Shown piece after piece: positions 46,063 to 53,632 of a DNA stretch of 64,000 nt. The position numbers were made by a program, and so were the translations under genes. The notes under the pieces were generated by a model. That model saw only the letters and a program-made list of their open reading frames with translations. It had not been told where the DNA came from and made no database searches. Source of the stretch: Gordonia rubripertincta (lineage in GTDB: Bacteria; Actinomycetota; Actinomycetes; Mycobacteriales; Mycobacteriaceae); NCBI RefSeq assembly GCF_038024875.1, contig NZ_CP136136.1:1922001-1986000 (forward strand). Reading direction: 5' to 3'. Numbering within the stretch: the stretch's first letter is position 1; each line of letters starts with the position of its first letter.

Positions 46063-46980
46063 ATGCCAACGAGCCGAACCCCGGAGGTCCTTCGGACCGC
46101 CGAGAAGACCTGCCGAGTCGGCGTCGTCGGAGCCGGACAGATGGGTGCCGGGATCGCCGAGGTCTGTGCCCGGGCCCAGGCTGACGTACTGGTCTACGAA
46201 ACCACCCGGGATCTCCTCTCGGCGGGGCGCGCCCGCATACTCAGCTCACTCGACCGCGGGGTGTCGAGCGGCAAACTCACCGAGCGCGAACGTGACCAGG
46301 CGGCCGACCGCCTCTCGTTCACCTCGGACCTGAACGACTTCGCCGACCGGCAGCTGGTCTGCGAGGCCGTCGTCGAGGACGAGGTCGTCAAGACCGCGAT
46401 CTTCGCCGACCTCGACAAGATCGTCGACGATCCGCACGCGGTCCTCGCGTCGAACACCTCCTCCATCGCGATCATGAAGCTGGCCGTGGCGACGCAGAAC
46501 GCCGGCCGCGTGATCGGTCTGCACTTCTTCAATCCCGTACCCGTGCTCCCTCTGGTCGAGCTGGTCACCACACCGGTGACCGCTCCCGAGGTGACCGCGC
46601 GGGCGGAAACCTTTGCGCACGACGTGCTCGGCAAGCAGGTGATCCGTTCGGCCGACCGCTCGGGTTTCGTGGTCAACGCGCTGCTCGTTCCCTACCTGCT
46701 CTCCGCGATCCGCATGGTGGAGAGCGGCTTCTCGACGGTCGAGGACATCGACAAGGCCATGATGCTCGGTTGCGCCCACCCGATGGGGCCGCTGAAGCTC
46801 GCCGATCTGGTGGGCCTGGACACCGTCAAGGCGATCGCCGACAAGATGTGCGAAGAGTTCGGCGAGCCCCTCTACGCGCCGCCCACGCTGCTGGTGCAGA
46901 TGGTCACCTCGGGCCGCCTCGGCAAGAAGGCGGGTCACGGCTTCTATGAATACGAGCGGGTTCTCGCCGGGAAAAGGTGA
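46063..46980 (+). CDS. fadB2: 3-Hydroxybutyryl-CoA dehydrogenase
   Basis: 305-residue NAD-dependent 3-hydroxyacyl-CoA dehydrogenase. Rossmann motif VGVVGAGQMGAGIAEVCARA, catalytic region SNTSSIAIMKLA...GLHFFNPVPVLPLVELV, and C-terminal helical domain LGCAHPMGPLKLADLVGLD are complete; it ends KKAGHGFYEYE. It is the beta-oxidation partner of aceA as in Rv0468. CAGGAG precedes the ATG by 6 nt. Confidence 0.96.
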   Translation: MPTSRTPEVLRTAEKTCRVGVVGAGQMGAGIAEVCARAQADVLVYETTRDLLSAGRARILSSLDRGVSSGKLTERERDQAADRLSFTSDLNDFADRQLVCEAVVEDEVVKTAIFADLDKIVDDPHAVLASNTSSIAIMKLAVATQNAGRVIGLHFFNPVPVLPLVELVTTPVTAPEVTARAETFAHDVLGKQVIRSADRSGFVVNALLVPYLLSAIRMVESGFSTVEDIDKAMMLGCAHPMGPLKLADLVGLDTVKAIADKMCEEFGEPLYAPPTLLVQMVTSGRLGKKAGHGFYEYERVLAGKR

Positions 46981-46993
46981 GCTGAGCCACAGG

Positions 46994-47035
46994 TGTTAGC
47001 AGAATGCTTGCATTTGCTAGCACAGCGTGGATACT
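46994..47035 (+). promoter_or_regulatory. 29-bp element and promoter, copy 1 (HBHA-A)
   Basis: Three spaced blocks TTAGC, TGCTTGCA and TGCTAGCA at positions 3-7, 12-19 and 22-29, followed by GATACT (a -10-like box) at 47030-47035; TTGCAT at 47008-47013 could be the -35. The same layout occurs at 55013-55055 before the XRE gene. Likely operator of that XRE regulator. Confidence 0.75.
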
Positions 47036-47225
47036 GGGATCCGGAAACACCAATACCGATGGCGCCGCGGTTCCCTAATCTCGCGCGGTGACGAGCCGGA
47101 AGATCATGGCGGCTTGCGACATCGCGTCGAACCGACGACAAACCGACATGCGCCCGGCAATGATGCCGAGATCAGCGAGACCGCATGTGCTGCAGCGCGA
47201 TTGGTGCCAACAGAAGGAGTCACCA

Positions 47226-47987
47226 GTGACCACCACCCGTAATTACGCCCCGCTCTACGCCGCCGTCGGCGCCGGGGACTACGCCTTCACGCAGGTCACC
47301 GAGAAGCTCACCGAGCTCCGTGAGCGCACCGAGGCCGCCGCCGAGACCGCCCAGACGCGTCTCGAGGCTCGCTACACCGAGACCAAGGCCCTCATCACCG
47401 AGCTGCCCGAGACGGCGAAGACCCGCATCGAGTCGCTCTCCGAGGAAGTTCCGTCCGAGATCGACGAACTCCGCGGCAAACTGACCGCCGACGAGTTCAA
47501 GAAGCTCGCCGACCCGTACGTCGAGAAGGCCACCGACTTCTACAACACGCTCGCCGAGCGTGGCGAGGCCACCCTCGAGCGCCTGCGCAAGAAGCCGGTC
47601 GTCCAGGAGAACCTGACCCGCGTGGAGAAGGTCTACAACGACGCTGTCGACCTGACCGAGGACGCCCTCGGCGTCGTGTCCTCGCAGACTCGCCTCGTCG
47701 GTGAGCGCGCCGCCAAGCTGGCCGGTCGCGTGAGCGAAGAGGTCGAGGACGTCGCGGTGGCCATCGAGGAGATCGGTGGTGACATCAAGGAGCAGGCCGA
47801 CGACGCCGCCAAGGAGATCGACGGCGCAGCAGGCACTGTCGAGGCCAAGACCCGCACCGCCCAGGCATCGCCGGCCAAGAAGGTCGCCGAGGCCAAGGAC
47901 GAGCCGGTTCCCGCCGTGAAGAAGGCTCCGGCCAAGAAGTCGCCCGCCAAGAAGGCTCCGGCCAAGAAGGCGACCACCGCTAAGTAA
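47226..47987 (+). CDS. HBHA/lipid-droplet-type protein A
   Basis: 253-residue protein like the mycobacterial heparin-binding hemagglutinin (Rv0475) and Rhodococcus TadA/MLDS. Residues 1-200 are heptad-rich helix: KLTELRERTEAAAETAQ, EEVPSEIDELRGKL, YVEKATDFYNTLAERGEA and LVGERAAKLAG. Residues 225-253 are a Lys/Ala/Pro tail (VKKAPAKKSPAKKAPAKK). No signal peptide. The GTG at 47226 has AAGGAG upstream; the leader from the putative promoter is about 185 nt. In relatives it binds lipid droplets, DNA and heparan sulfate. Confidence 0.88.
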   Translation: MTTTRNYAPLYAAVGAGDYAFTQVTEKLTELRERTEAAAETAQTRLEARYTETKALITELPETAKTRIESLSEEVPSEIDELRGKLTADEFKKLADPYVEKATDFYNTLAERGEATLERLRKKPVVQENLTRVEKVYNDAVDLTEDALGVVSSQTRLVGERAAKLAGRVSEEVEDVAVAIEEIGGDIKEQADDAAKEIDGAAGTVEAKTRTAQASPAKKVAEAKDEPVPAVKKAPAKKSPAKKAPAKKATTAK

Positions 47988-47998
47988 GCACTCGCGCA

Positions 47999-48048
47999 AG
48001 CGAACACAGCGCCTCCGTCGAATGGACGGGGGCGCTGTCGTGTTCGCG
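47999..48048 (+). terminator. Terminator after HBHA-A
   Basis: GCGAACACAGCGCC / GGCGCTGTCGTGTTCGC hairpin with one bulge. Confidence 0.75.
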
Positions 48049-48054
48049 CGGGGG

Positions 48055-48136
48055 TGTTTCCTTCACGCTTATCCGATTCCCTCCCGCGGGTGCCAGCCCA
48101 TAAGCGCGAGGGAATCGGTCCCGCCGCAGGGAAACA
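48055..48136. repeat. Palindrome block with pseudoknot-like order, downstream flank of AbiEi gene
   Basis: Outer arms TGTTTCC (48055-48061) / GGAAACA (48130-48136). Inside, CGCTTAT (48066-48072) / ATAAGCG (48100-48106) and CCGATTCCCTC (48073-48083) / GAGGGAATCGG (48108-48118) cross each other. It ends 1 bp before the AbiEi-like stop. Words TTCCCTCCCGC and GCTTAT recur in the upstream flank. Confidence 0.75.
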
Positions 48137-48137
48137 G

Positions 48138-49091
48138 TCACGCGGGAATGGGCCTCGACGGCACCAGATTCAACTTCTCGAGCCAAGGCCGCAACAGTCC
48201 CACGACGGCGCCCTTCTCGAGATCCGTCCACGTCCATCTGACGACGATGGCGCCGAGAGCGCGCAGGTCATCCTCACGACGCTTCTCCTGCATCACTCTG
48301 TCTACGATGGTGGTCCCCGGTTTGCGCAGACGCCCGTACTTGACCATTCCGTCGAACTCGCCGATGAGCCGCTCGTCCCAGTCGAAGTCGGAATAGTAGG
48401 TGCCGCGGCGTCCGCGGAACTCGTGCTGGAGTCGCGGTATCGGTAGACCCGCTTCGATCATCTGAGCGCGACTCCAGGATTCGGCCACGGTCTCGGACAG
48501 GGGATCGGCGAGTTTCAATGCCCGTCGCGCAACGCGCACACCGCGGCGTCGACGATCCGCCAGGATCTGTGCGATCTTCTCGGGGCTCGCATCGGATCGT
48601 AGTGCCTGATCGAACGCAGCCAGCGCCTGTGCGAAGGTACCGCTCGTCGCGACGTCGACCGCAGTGCGTTCGAGGGTCGTCACCAGAATGCCGTTCACCT
48701 CGACTATTTCGTCGTCACCGAACGGAGCCGCGTGGACGTGGCGATGCCCTTGTATCGAGCCACCCGACTTCTTTCCGCTCACCACATGTACGTACTCGAT
48801 GTCCGGTTTGAGGAGCGGCAGACCGTGGACGGCGGCAGCCGACGCATGACTCAGCGGCATCGTCTGCGTATCGGCATCGCCGACGGTCGCGACCGCGATC
48901 GCTTTGAACCGGTGCAGCCGTTGGGCACCCTCATGCCCGTCGAACTGCGCCGACGCCGGTACGAACACGCCCGGGACAAGACGTATGAGATCGCGGCGGC
49001 GGACGGCGGCCGCGAGCTCGTTGTCGGAGATAGCGGCGTCGAGCGCGGCGGCCCTCCTGAGGAGACCGTACTGATCGAGTGGATAGACCAT
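48138..49091 (-). CDS. AbiEi/DUF559-type protein
   Basis: 317-residue protein. The N-terminal part (about 1-75) resembles AbiEi-type DNA-binding antitoxin domains (AAALDAAISDNELAAAVRRRDLIRLVPGVFVP). The C-terminal part (about 225-300) reads YYSDFDWDERLIGEFDG, VMQEKRREDDLRALGAIVVRW: the D-x-E/EK pattern of VSR/DUF559-like nucleases. Such proteins occur in many copies in Mycobacteriales. No AbiEii toxin is adjacent, so a standard type IV toxin-antitoxin pair is not present. Flanked by palindrome blocks. The start at 49091 follows GAAGGG; a longer start at 49109 is possible. Confidence 0.7.
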   Translation of the reverse strand: MVYPLDQYGLLRRAAALDAAISDNELAAAVRRRDLIRLVPGVFVPASAQFDGHEGAQRLHRFKAIAVATVGDADTQTMPLSHASAAAVHGLPLLKPDIEYVHVVSGKKSGGSIQGHRHVHAAPFGDDEIVEVNGILVTTLERTAVDVATSGTFAQALAAFDQALRSDASPEKIAQILADRRRRGVRVARRALKLADPLSETVAESWSRAQMIEAGLPIPRLQHEFRGRRGTYYSDFDWDERLIGEFDGMVKYGRLRKPGTTIVDRVMQEKRREDDLRALGAIVVRWTWTDLEKGAVVGLLRPWLEKLNLVPSRPIPA

Positions 49092-49112
49092 CACCCTTCT
49101 TTGACGCACGGG

Positions 49113-49235
49113 AGCGCCTCTAGGCTCCCGTCGATTTCATCGCCTTCCCGCGTGAGCCTTTCCGTCCCGCGGGACGCCTTCCCTCCCGCTTATCGGCTAG
49201 CGCCCGCGGGAGCGAATTCATCAGGCGGGAGGGAA
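49113..49235. repeat. Palindrome block, upstream flank of AbiEi gene
   Basis: Contains GGGAGC/GCTCCC, the perfect palindrome GTCCCGCGGGAC (49164-49175) and long arms TTCCCTCCCGC (49179-49189) / GCGGGAGGGAA (49225-49235) with GCTTAT and CCCGCGGG between. It shares words with the block at 48055-48136. It ends before the stop of the XRE-cupin gene. Confidence 0.75.
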
Positions 49236-49240
49236 AGCGC

Positions 49241-49771
49241 TCAGCGGGAGGGGGAGCGGATCGTCAGGACCGCGAGGGCGCCGTCGTCGGAGCGGTAGGT
49301 GTGGGAGACGTCGGAGATCCACTCGATGGACTCGCCGGGGCCGGCGGATCGCTCCTCGCCGACGCGTCCGGCGACGAGATGTCCACTGGCGACGAGGATG
49401 TGCTCGACCACGCCGGGACCGTGGGCGGGGGATTCGCGGACGCCGCCGGGCGTGACGTGCAGCCAGAACACCTCGGTGGTGGTGTCGTCGCCGTGATGCT
49501 CGACGTGGAGGAGTCGGGCGGCGAGGTGTGGGCTCGTACCCTCGACTCCGGTCTCCTCACCGAGCAGGGCAGTGAGTGGTACGCCGAGGGGCCCGGCCAC
49601 TGCGTAGAGGGTGTCGAGTGTCGGATTGCGCTGTCCGGCTTCGAGTTCGGACAGCGATCCCTTGCCGATGCCGGCCTCGCGGGCCAGTGCGGACAGGCTC
49701 AGGCCGCGCTGCTCGCGCAACGCGGAGATCCGGGCGCCGACCGTGCGTCGACGCTCGTCGCCTGCCGTCAT
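49241..49771 (-). CDS. XRE-cupin transcriptional regulator
   Basis: 176-residue regulator: HTH (ISALREQRGLSLSALAREAGIGKGSLSELEAGQRNPTLDTLYAVAGPLGVP) and C-terminal cupin (HVTPGGVRESPAHGPGVVEHILVASGHLVAGRVGEE). It is divergent from benE, the arrangement usual for XRE-cupin regulators of benzoate/acid transporters. An imperfect palindrome at 49805-49823 lies between. It likely represses benE and itself. Confidence 0.88.
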   Translation of the reverse strand: MTAGDERRRTVGARISALREQRGLSLSALAREAGIGKGSLSELEAGQRNPTLDTLYAVAGPLGVPLTALLGEETGVEGTSPHLAARLLHVEHHGDDTTTEVFWLHVTPGGVRESPAHGPGVVEHILVASGHLVAGRVGEERSAGPGESIEWISDVSHTYRSDDGALAVLTIRSPSR

Positions 49772-49804
49772 CTGGTCACCCCTCCATCCTCGCGGGTGTT
49801 CTGT

Positions 49805-49823
49805 TTACGGAACGATACCGTTA
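49805..49823. promoter_or_regulatory. Candidate XRE-cupin operator
   Basis: TTACGGAACGATACCGTTA, imperfect palindrome (5 of 6 outer positions), 11 bp upstream of benE and 33 bp upstream of the regulator. Confidence 0.5.
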
Positions 49824-49833
49824 TGCTCGCCCC

Positions 49834-51075
49834 ATGACCAGTACCGCGCCGTCGACTCGCACCGAGCCGATCATCGCCGGTGTCGTGACCTCGCTGGTCG
49901 GGTTCACCTCGTCGTTCGTCGTGGTGGTCACCGGCCTGCGGGCTGTCGGCGCGACGCCGGTGCAGGCGGCCTCTGGTCTGCTGGTGCTCACCGTGATGTT
50001 CGCGGCCGGGACGATCCTGCTGTGCTGGCGGACCCGGCGGCCGGTCACCCTCGCGTGGTCGACGCCGGGTGCGGCACTTCTCGCGTCGATGGCCGACTCG
50101 TACGAGGGCAGCTGGTCGTCGGCGGTGGGTGCGTTCCTGATCGTCGGTTTGCTGGTTCTGGCAACGGCATTGGTGCCGGCGCTCGGCGAACTGATCGGGC
50201 GCATCCCGACGCCGATCGCTCAGGCGATGCTCGCCGGTGTGCTCCTCACGCTGTGTCTGGCGCCGATGCAGTCGCTGGGCGGCCAGCCCTGGTCGACGAT
50301 CCCGATCCTCGTGGTGTGGTTGGTCGCCATGCGCTGGCTGGCGCGGTGGGCGCTCCCGCTGGCGCTGGTGACGGCTCTGGCCGTGATCGTGGTGAACCTC
50401 GTCGTCGACGGCTACGACGGTTGGGCGGGTGAGTCGTGGTGGCCGCGGTTGGCCTGGACCACTCCGACCTTCGACGTGGCCGCCGTCATCGGGATCGCGA
50501 TCCCGCTCTACATCGTCACCATGGCCTCCCAGAACGTGCCCGGCGTCGCCGTGCTCAAGTCCTTCGGTTACGAAACGCCATGGCGTCCCGCGATGTTCGT
50601 GACCGGCGCCGGGACGGTGATCGGTGCACCGTTCGGCGGACACGCGATCAATCTGGCCGCGTTGTCGGCCGCGCTCGCCGCCGGACCCGAAGCGGGTGCC
50701 GATCGCTCACGACGCTGGATCGCGGGAGTCGCCACCGGGTCGACGAGCCTCGTCCTGGCGGCGCTCTCCGGCACGCTCGTGGTCATCACCTCGATCTCGC
50801 CCGCGGGATTGCTGGAAGCCGTTGCCGGACTGGCACTTCTCGCGACCTTCGTGGCGTCGATCATGGGTGCGTTCGAGCCGGTCGAGTTCCGGATACCGGC
50901 TGCGCTCACGTTCGTCACGGCCGCATCGGGTGTGACCTTCGCCGGGATCGGCGGCGCATTCTGGGCGCTCGTCGTGGGCTTGGTGTCGTGGGCAGTGTTG
51001 CGGCGAGGTGGTTTCGATACGGCTCGTCGCCAGCGCTCCTCACCTACTCAACCACCAGTTCCGATGGCCGAGTAG
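49834..51075 (+). CDS. benE: BenE-family benzoate/proton symporter
   Basis: 413-residue transporter with about 12 hydrophobic segments. BenE signatures PIIAGVVTSLVGFTSSFVVVV, PVTLAWSTPGAALLA, TPIAQAMLAGVLLTLCLAP, VTMASQNVPGVAVLKSFGY and GAPFGGHAINLAA are present. The C-terminal 22 codons (51010-51075) lie in a dispersed repeat and give a hydrophilic tail FDTARRQRSSPTQPPVPMAE unlike the family. Imports benzoate or another aromatic acid with protons; no benzoate catabolic gene is in the window. Confidence 0.9.
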   Translation: MTSTAPSTRTEPIIAGVVTSLVGFTSSFVVVVTGLRAVGATPVQAASGLLVLTVMFAAGTILLCWRTRRPVTLAWSTPGAALLASMADSYEGSWSSAVGAFLIVGLLVLATALVPALGELIGRIPTPIAQAMLAGVLLTLCLAPMQSLGGQPWSTIPILVVWLVAMRWLARWALPLALVTALAVIVVNLVVDGYDGWAGESWWPRLAWTTPTFDVAAVIGIAIPLYIVTMASQNVPGVAVLKSFGYETPWRPAMFVTGAGTVIGAPFGGHAINLAALSAALAAGPEAGADRSRRWIAGVATGSTSLVLAALSGTLVVITSISPAGLLEAVAGLALLATFVASIMGAFEPVEFRIPAALTFVTAASGVTFAGIGGAFWALVVGLVSWAVLRRGGFDTARRQRSSPTQPPVPMAE

Positions 51076-51114
51076 CGCCGACCGAGCGTAGCGAGGGCGC
51101 CGCGTATCGAGGTC
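51010..51114. repeat. Dispersed inverted repeat overlapping benE and PPK2 ends
   Basis: About 105 bp. The end arm GGTTTCGATAC faces GTATCGAGGTC, and inner arms CACCTACTCAACCACC and its counterpart GGCCGAGTAGCGC pair imperfectly; GAGCGTAGCGAGGGCGCC is typical of Gordonia-type intergenic repeats. It supplies the last codons of benE and ends at the PPK2 stop. Confidence 0.7.
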
Positions 51115-51964
51115 AGTCGCTCGCGGCGAGCCGCTTCTTCTCGGCCTCGACGTCGAAATCGGCCTTCGGCCAGTCGAGTTCGAGGCCGGCGAGGGTGGTG
51201 GTGAGCAATTCGCAGACGGCGAGCCGGGCAAACCATTTCCGGTTGGCGGGGATCACGAACCAGGGGGCCGAGTCCTTGTCGGTCAGCTCGAAGATGTCCT
51301 GGTACGCCTCGAGGTAAGCGTCCCAGTGGGCGCGCTCGTCGATGTCGCCCGGGTTGTACTTCCAGTACTTGTCCGGACGGTCGAGACGTTCGGCGAGACG
51401 CGCCTTCTGCTCGTCCTTCGACACCACCAGGCAGCATTTGATGATCGTGGTGCCACCGGCGACCAGTTCGGACTCGAACTGATTGATGAGGTCGTAGCGC
51501 TTCTCCCACTCCGCCTTCGGGACGAGGTTGTGCACCCGGACGGGCAGGACATCTTCGTAGTGCGACCGGTCGAAGATCCCGATCCGTCCCGCGGGTGGGA
51601 GGGCCTTGTGGATGCGCCACAGGAAGTCGTGCTGCAGTTCCTCAGGGGTCGGCTTGCCGAAGCCCTTGATGCTCAACCCCTGTGGGTCGACGAGACCACC
51701 CACGTGCCGGACGATGCCGCCCTTGCCGGCCGTGTCCATACCCTGCAGAACCAGCAGAACCGAGCGGTGGTCACCGGAGCGACCGTTGGCGTACAACAGC
51801 TCCTGGAGGTCGGCAAGATCCTGTCCGCGAGAGGCGAGGAGCTCGGAACCGGACTCCTTGTCGCCGTCGAATCCCGGCGTCGACTCAGGGTCGAAGGAGG
51901 CGATCGGTCCGACCGCGCACGCGCGCAGGGCCTCGGCGGCGGGAGTGAACCAGCCTTTGCTCAT
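51113..51964 (-). CDS. Polyphosphate kinase 2-family nucleotide phosphotransferase, paralogue B
   Basis: 283-residue PPK2 homologue. Walker A LQGMDTAGKGGIVRHVGG (about 73-90), Walker B GIFDRSHYEDVL, and WKYNPGDIDERAHWD are intact. This sequence is of the PPK2 type that acts on nucleotide monophosphates or diphosphates (class II or III) and differs widely from copy A at 18063. Its ATG overlaps the SDR stop by 4 bp. Activity direction cannot be told from sequence. Confidence 0.9.
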   Translation of the reverse strand: MSKGWFTPAAEALRACAVGPIASFDPESTPGFDGDKESGSELLASRGQDLADLQELLYANGRSGDHRSVLLVLQGMDTAGKGGIVRHVGGLVDPQGLSIKGFGKPTPEELQHDFLWRIHKALPPAGRIGIFDRSHYEDVLPVRVHNLVPKAEWEKRYDLINQFESELVAGGTTIIKCCLVVSKDEQKARLAERLDRPDKYWKYNPGDIDERAHWDAYLEAYQDIFELTDKDSAPWFVIPANRKWFARLAVCELLTTTLAGLELDWPKADFDVEAEKKRLAASD

Positions 51965-52794
51965 GACACGTCCTCTCGCGACTCTGCTCGATCGACGACA
52001 TCCGCGTCGGTGTGCGGCGGGAACAGCGGCCCGCCGCCGAATGCGCTGCGATGCGAATCCGGTGGTGTGCCATCGTTGTTGACGATCCCGTAGCGGGCGC
52101 CCAGTTCGGCGGTGACGAGGGTATGGCCGTTGTGCGCGGCGAGGTCGGGGTCCTGCGCGAGGCGGGAGATCACGCGACCCACGAACTCCGGGTCCTCGGC
52201 TCGTTGCAGCGAGAAACCGGCGAACTCGTCGATTCCGAGCGACAGCAACAGCTCGGTGCGGATCAGGCCCAGCCACAGCGAGATCGCGCTGACCCCGGTG
52301 CCCTTCAACTCGACGGCCATGTCGGCGGCCATCTTGTCCAGCGCGGCCTTGCTCATGCCGTACAGCACCGAATGCAGATGGCCGCGAGAACCGAACGACG
52401 AGATGTTCGTGATCAGCCCCCGGCCGGCCTCGGTCATCATGCGTGCCGCATGTACAGACGCCACATAGTGCGCGCGCAGGCCGACGCCGATCAGGGTGTC
52501 CCAGTCGTCGACCGGGCGCTTCCAGAACGGGTCCGAGAACCCGCCGAACCCCTTGGGCGCCGCCCACGCGTTGTTGACGAGGAGGTCGAGCCGACCACTG
52601 GAGGAGGCGATCTCGTCGAACACCGCGGCCACCGCGGCGTCGTCGGTGTGGTCGCACGCGAGCGCGACGGCACCGTCGGGTCCGGTGCCGTGCCGTGAGG
52701 TGACGTAGGTGGTCCAGCCGTCCTCGACGAGCGCGCGGGCAACCCCGTGGCCGACGCCCCGGCTGCCCCCGGTCACGAGTGCGACCCGGTTCAT
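51961..52794 (-). CDS. SDR-family oxidoreductase
   Basis: 277-residue short-chain dehydrogenase. The NAD(P) motif is VTGGSRGVGHGVA (TGxxxGxG), with LVNNAWAAP and the catalytic YGMSK (Tyr, Lys); the serine is in ISSFG. The substrate is unknown. Its start overlaps the TetR stop by 4 bp, and its stop overlaps the PPK2 start, so TetR, SDR and PPK2 form one operon. Confidence 0.9.
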   Translation of the reverse strand: MNRVALVTGGSRGVGHGVARALVEDGWTTYVTSRHGTGPDGAVALACDHTDDAAVAAVFDEIASSSGRLDLLVNNAWAAPKGFGGFSDPFWKRPVDDWDTLIGVGLRAHYVASVHAARMMTEAGRGLITNISSFGSRGHLHSVLYGMSKAALDKMAADMAVELKGTGVSAISLWLGLIRTELLLSLGIDEFAGFSLQRAEDPEFVGRVISRLAQDPDLAAHNGHTLVTAELGARYGIVNNDGTPPDSHRSAFGGGPLFPPHTDADVVDRAESREDVS

Positions 52795-53591
52795 GAGCCG
52801 CCTGCCGCGTCGGACGGTGCCTCGCGCGCGGGGTCGGTCAGCGGCGGGGGAGAGGCGAGGAAGGCCTCACGCGAGCCGTCGACGGCGGCGACGCCCACGA
52901 CCGCGCTCCACACCATCATCGTCAGGTAGTCGACGACCTGGTCGGCGTCGAGCGTGCGGCTGGTCATCCACCAGTCGACGACGTGCTGGATTCCGCCGAC
53001 GAGAGCGTGTGACCACAGTTCGGCACCGGTGGTGTCCGCGCCCCGCTCGGTCATGCGCATCACGATGCTGCTCATGACCAGTTGCGCGACCAGGCGGACC
53101 GAGTCGGCGGGGGCCGGCGACGACGTGGGCGAGCTGGCGAGTGCGAAGCGGTACAGGTTCGGTTCGTCGTCGACCGCGTGGACGTACACACCGATGATCG
53201 TGTGGGTCAGCGTGTACTCGTCGACGTCGTCGGAGATCGCCTCCGTCAGCCGCGGCCAGATCGTGTTCTCGAAGAAGCGCACCGTGGTCGCGACGCCGAG
53301 GTCGCTCTTGTCGGTGAAGTACCGGTAGAGAACGGTCTTGGACACCCCGATGTGGGCGGCGATCTCGTCCATGCCGACATCGGCGCCGAGCTCGCGGACC
53401 GCGGCGATGACACCGTCGGTCAGTTCGGTGCGGCGGGCGAGTTTGTGCTTCTCCCAGCGCTGCTTGCGACCGTCCGGTTTGGCGCCGGTCTCGGTGACGG
53501 TGGTCAGGACCTGTTCGAGTCCGCGCGTCACGTTGGCCGCAGCCGCCATCGCTGCACGCGCCGCAGCTGCGGGATTGGGGCGGTTGGCCAT
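52791..53591 (-). CDS. TetR/AcrR regulator (Rv0472c-like)
   Basis: 266-residue TetR regulator with a long N-terminal extension before the HTH: TDGVIAAVRELGADVGMDEIAAHIGVSKTVLYRYFTDKSDL. A C-terminal tetR-like ligand domain follows. The start at 53591 (MANRPNP) is divergent from the DUF445 gene by about 40 bp, as Rv0472c and Rv0473 in M. tuberculosis. It probably autoregulates and controls the SDR/PPK2 operon. Confidence 0.87.
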   Translation of the reverse strand: MANRPNPAAAARAAMAAAANVTRGLEQVLTTVTETGAKPDGRKQRWEKHKLARRTELTDGVIAAVRELGADVGMDEIAAHIGVSKTVLYRYFTDKSDLGVATTVRFFENTIWPRLTEAISDDVDEYTLTHTIIGVYVHAVDDEPNLYRFALASSPTSSPAPADSVRLVAQLVMSSIVMRMTERGADTTGAELWSHALVGGIQHVVDWWMTSRTLDADQVVDYLTMMVWSAVVGVAAVDGSREAFLASPPPLTDPAREAPSDAAGGS

Positions 53592-53632
53592 CACGACGCC
53601 AGCGTAGTCGGTTGATGGGTGACACTGGTGCC

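Noticed and set aside
46981..47225. Small gene in the HBHA-A leader (47027-47242)
   Set aside because: The open frame is short, overlaps the promoter element and ribosome site, and has no recognisable family.
49092..49240. CRISPR-like repeats beside the AbiEi gene
   Set aside because: The repeats are inverted, not regularly spaced direct repeats, and no cas gene is present.
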